Assembly (NCBI RefSeq): GCF_000724085.1
Contig: NZ_CCDL010000001.1
Span: 620,001-684,000 of the forward strand
Length of the DNA: 64,000 nucleotides
Origin: Oceanobacillus manasiensis
GTDB taxonomy: Bacteria > Bacillota > Bacilli > Bacillales > Amphibacillaceae
Direction: 5' to 3'
Positions within the stretch are counted from its first letter, which is position 1; each line of letters starts with the position of its first letter. The notes under the pieces are model-generated. The model searched no databases. It was not told where the DNA came from and saw nothing but the letters and a program-made list of their open reading frames with translations. A program made the translations under genes and the position numbers. Shown here in pieces: positions 61,920 through 64,000 of the stretch.

Positions 61920-62204
61920 ATGAACCTTTTGGCAACACAGACGTATTTTAAAGTGGAACGGAAGGTAACGAGCATAGAACAAATTGATATTGAACACGAG
62001 CGTGTTTTAACATTATATGACGAGAAAATCACCACACAAAACAGAGAATTCCTCATGAAAGATATTATGGATATGTCTTATCGAGAAATCGGGGATGGAG
62101 GAGGTCTCTTGTACTTACATACTTCTCAGGGTATCTATTCATATACCGTTAAAGAATCCCCTATGGCGTTTATTGAAGTATATCGATCATATTGCCAAGC
62201 TTAA
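61920..62204 (+). CDS. 94-residue protein, unrecognised
   Basis: A small soluble protein with a beta-rich pattern that looks like a PH-type fold: 'FKVERKVTSIEQIDIEHERVLTLYDEKITTQ', then 'MDMSYREIGDGGGLLYLHTSQGIYSYTVKESPMAFIEVYR'. Similar small proteins occur in Bacillaceae without known role. GGAGGGG precedes ATG 61920. No partner. Confidence 0.7.
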   Translation: MNLLATQTYFKVERKVTSIEQIDIEHERVLTLYDEKITTQNREFLMKDIMDMSYREIGDGGGLLYLHTSQGIYSYTVKESPMAFIEVYRSYCQA

Positions 62205-62844
62205 TTGTGTCCATAAAGTTGAGCAATTCCTTGCTGAAATGTTCAATTATGAGAATAGTGAAGAAATGATCAGATTAATAATAGCCTAAAACCTTACCTG
62301 AAAATGCCTGTTTTAAGTATATAAACAGAGAATGAACTAGCACATTTGATGCAAGTCATGATTACAGTTACTATGTGAAACATTATGGAGAAATTCTCTA
62401 AAACCTGACAACAGAACAGGCGATGGAGAACTAAAAAATAGAACTAAACTTTCTACAAAGAGGACTTTGTAGATGATGCTGTTAGAATAAGTAAGTGAAA
62501 AGAGGCTGGGACATAAGAAAATCAAACAAGAAAAAAACGTACATTCAAACGGAGCAATGCAGAAAAAGTTCGAACGCATCCGGATCCCCCCTAATTTTTG
62601 GATATCTGAATCACACTTTAGCGAAGGATAAATGCGGAGACTCCAGTGAGAACAGCACGAGTCCGAAGGCCCCGCAAGAAGCGATTTTTGCTTCTGAGGA
62701 GACTAAGGCCGTGCCCACGGAAAGACCAGCTATGAGTTGTCAAGGAGATAAAGACATATTTTTATATGAATGTATTTAAAAAATCTCATGCCAAAATACA
62801 CCTCTCTTTCAAGGTGTTATGGGGAACCTAAGTTCGTGAACATT
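62205..62844. other. gene-free stretch before the insertion sequence
   Basis: 640 bases without a convincing gene. It holds a small imperfect hairpin CTACAAAG/CTTTGTAG (62456-62475), the AGAGGCTGGGACATAA motif (62501-62516), repeat copy C (62634-62730) and, nearest the transposase, about 110 bases that should include one end of the IS110 element. No terminal inverted repeat can be recognised, as expected for IS110. Confidence 0.6.
62634..62730. repeat. GC-rich palindromic repeat, copy C
   Basis: Contains GCGGAGACTCC, GAACAGCACGAGTC, an AGAAGC/GCTTCT inner hairpin, and AAGGCCGTGCCC. It is homologous to the reverse complement of copy A (28044-28152). It lies 118 bases after an AGAGGCTGGGACATAA motif, echoing the order at copy A. 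Confidence 0.75.
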
Positions 62845-64000
62845 TTATTTCACATGAGGCTCATATGGCTTTTGATCTCGTAAAATGGCAAAAATGATGT
62901 GTGTTAACTTTCGTGCTACAGCTCCTACAGCGACTTGGTGGCTTTTCCCCCTACTTTTTAACCTTTTATAATGCTGAGATAATGCCGGGTCACATTGGCT
63001 CGCAGAGAAGGCGGCATACCAAATAGCTCGTCGTAAATAAGGGGAGCCTCTTTTGGAAATTTTCACGTAGGAAGCCTCAAAATTACCAGATTGTTTCACA
63101 GCCGGGTCTAACCCAACAAACGCTACTAACTGTTCAGGGCGTTCGAAACGTTTTATGGACCCTATTTCTCCTAAGATTACGGCTGCGGTTGGATAGCCAA
63201 TACCGTTTATAGTTGTTAAATGTGTATTTTGGTTATCTACAAGTTTCATCAGCTTTTTATCAAGCTCATCTATTTGTTTGTCCAATAAAGATATCTGTTC
63301 TAGAAGCAGATGGATTTGCATCCTAAAGGCATCTGTTGCCATGTTGATACCGAAGGTATCTTCCGCAGATTCTTTAATTTTAGTTGCTTTTTCATGGGCT
63401 CTACGCTCTCCATATGAATTCTTACTCGCATTATTTAGAAACTTAGCCAATGTTTCTGTATCAATAGCCTGAATATCTTCAGGCATAGGATAATGCTTAA
63501 GCAATTCTGAAGAAGATGTGCCAAAAACTTCTGAAAACATATCTTCATATTCTGGGAAGACTTGGTCCAAAAGAGCTATAATCTTGCGCTTAATATCTGA
63601 ACTTTGGTCAACGAGAGAATAACGTAGCCTTTCTAATTGTTTTAATTGAAGTAAATCCTCTTCTAAAAAGGGCGTGGCATCAGGCATATCGATACGTATA
63701 ACCTGTGCGATAAGAAAAGCATCTCGTGCGTCTGTTTTCGTCTTACGAATGAAGAAGTTCCGTAAAGCGTCCGATCTTAAGGGGTTAAATGCTGTTACTT
63801 TAAAACCAAGTTGGTTTAGGTATGTGAATATAGAAAGCCAGTAATGACCTGTGGCTTCTAACCCAATAACACAATTTTCTATGGTAAGTTGATGGTTGTT
63901 TATAAACGTTAATAGTTTCTCACTACCACGTTTAGAGTTAGCGAAGCGTAGACTTTTACCGATAGGTTTACCATTATTGTCAATAAGACCAGCTTCGTGC
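62845..64000 (-). CDS. IS110-family transposase, 5' end outside the window
   Basis: About 385 residues visible. The frame is open from 63999 on the minus strand, so the internal ATG at 63687 is not the start. N-terminal DEDD/RuvC-like part: 'VIGLEATGHYWLSIFTYL' and 'RKTKTDARDAFLIAQV'. C-terminal Transposase_20 part: 'LTTINGIGYPTAAVILGEIGSIKRF', 'FVGLDPAVKQSGNFEASYVKISKRGSPYLRRAIWYAAF', which holds the catalytic Ser. IS110 elements move by a bridge RNA encoded in their non-coding ends; the 5' end, where it would usually be, is beyond the window. Confidence 0.92.
   Translation of the reverse strand, partial: HEAGLIDNNGKPIGKSLRFANSKRGSEKLLTFINNHQLTIENCVIGLEATGHYWLSIFTYLNQLGFKVTAFNPLRSDALRNFFIRKTKTDARDAFLIAQVIRIDMPDATPFLEEDLLQLKQLERLRYSLVDQSSDIKRKIIALLDQVFPEYEDMFSEVFGTSSSELLKHYPMPEDIQAIDTETLAKFLNNASKNSYGERRAHEKATKIKESAEDTFGINMATDAFRMQIHLLLEQISLLDKQIDELDKKLMKLVDNQNTHLTTINGIGYPTAAVILGEIGSIKRFERPEQLVAFVGLDPAVKQSGNFEASYVKISKRGSPYLRRAIWYAAFSASQCDPALSQHYKRLKSRGKSHQVAVGAVARKLTHIIFAILRDQKPYEPHVK
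62845..64000 (-). mobile_element. IS110-family insertion sequence, partial
   Basis: Identified by its transposase. Its downstream end lies somewhere in 62731-62844 and cannot be placed from sequence alone; the other end is off the window. Confidence 0.75.

Noticed and set aside
62095-62289. plus-strand frame after the 94-residue gene
   Set aside because: It overlaps that gene out of frame, lacks a ribosome site and has no recognisable pattern.
62845-63687. separate short transposase starting at ATG 63687
   Set aside because: The frame continues without stop to the window edge and codes the N-terminal DEDD part, so the real start is outside.

Overview
The window looks like chromosomal DNA of an endospore-forming Gram-positive of the Bacillaceae, probably a halotolerant genus near Oceanobacillus or Virgibacillus (the genus is an inference from gene content and modest GC). 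Spore genes are scattered throughout: a CotF-like coat protein, SspO, SspH, two YpzI-type mini-proteins, PrkA, YhbH and SpoVR. Strong AGGAGG-type ribosome sites and several TTG/GTG starts also fit this group.

Layout. 0-8 kb is housekeeping and small genes: a truncated EamA transporter, a 21-bp minisatellite, a CotF-like protein, an arginine-deiminase-fold enzyme, a LysE exporter, a DUF2512 protein, lipoproteins and a 2-hydroxyacid dehydrogenase. 8-20 kb holds a LysR/DoxX unit divergent from YeiH, GMP reductase behind candidate PurR boxes, the ydbST pair of PH-domain membrane proteins, an alkylation-repair pair (AlkA plus Ogt), and a flavodoxin-like gene divergent from a LysR gene. 21-25 kb is a phosphonate-type ABC importer (phnD-phnC-phnE-phnE) without C-P lyase genes. 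25-30 kb has two independent PadR-regulated membrane-protein modules either side of a TraB-family protein. 31-35 kb carries prkA and yhbH.

35-45.5 kb is a trace-metal island. A complete mntABCD importer is preceded by a MntR box. Next comes a zinc-starvation block with three Zur-type palindromes: a zinc-independent ribosomal protein S14, an FAD monooxygenase-like protein, a ZagA/CobW GTPase, an ArsP_1 permease with a His-rich partner, and an orphan ZnuA-type binding protein with a five-unit His/Asp/Glu repeat. SpoVR follows, then a DUF3231 protein, YpjP, a sirtuin, SspH, a CNNM/CorC-type transporter and an arsRBC operon.

54.7-61.8 kb is a carbohydrate or cyclitol locus: a TIM-barrel isomerase divergent from a LacI regulator, followed by binding protein, ATPase, permease and a Gfo/Idh dehydrogenase, with matching LacI/cre-type palindromes at the promoters. 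The right edge is a truncated IS110-family transposase.

The most unusual non-coding signals are two copies (about 21.3 and 58.1 kb) of a roughly 155-bp, two-hairpin element bordered by TTTAT-like motifs, with base-pair-preserving differences between the copies. It resembles bcr1-type elements and IS200/IS605 right-end guide-RNA scaffolds. One copy sits inside the sugar-transport operon and ends one base before the ATPase gene's ribosome-binding site. Three GC-rich palindromic repeats (28.0, 54.5 and 62.6 kb) are a second dispersed repeat class.
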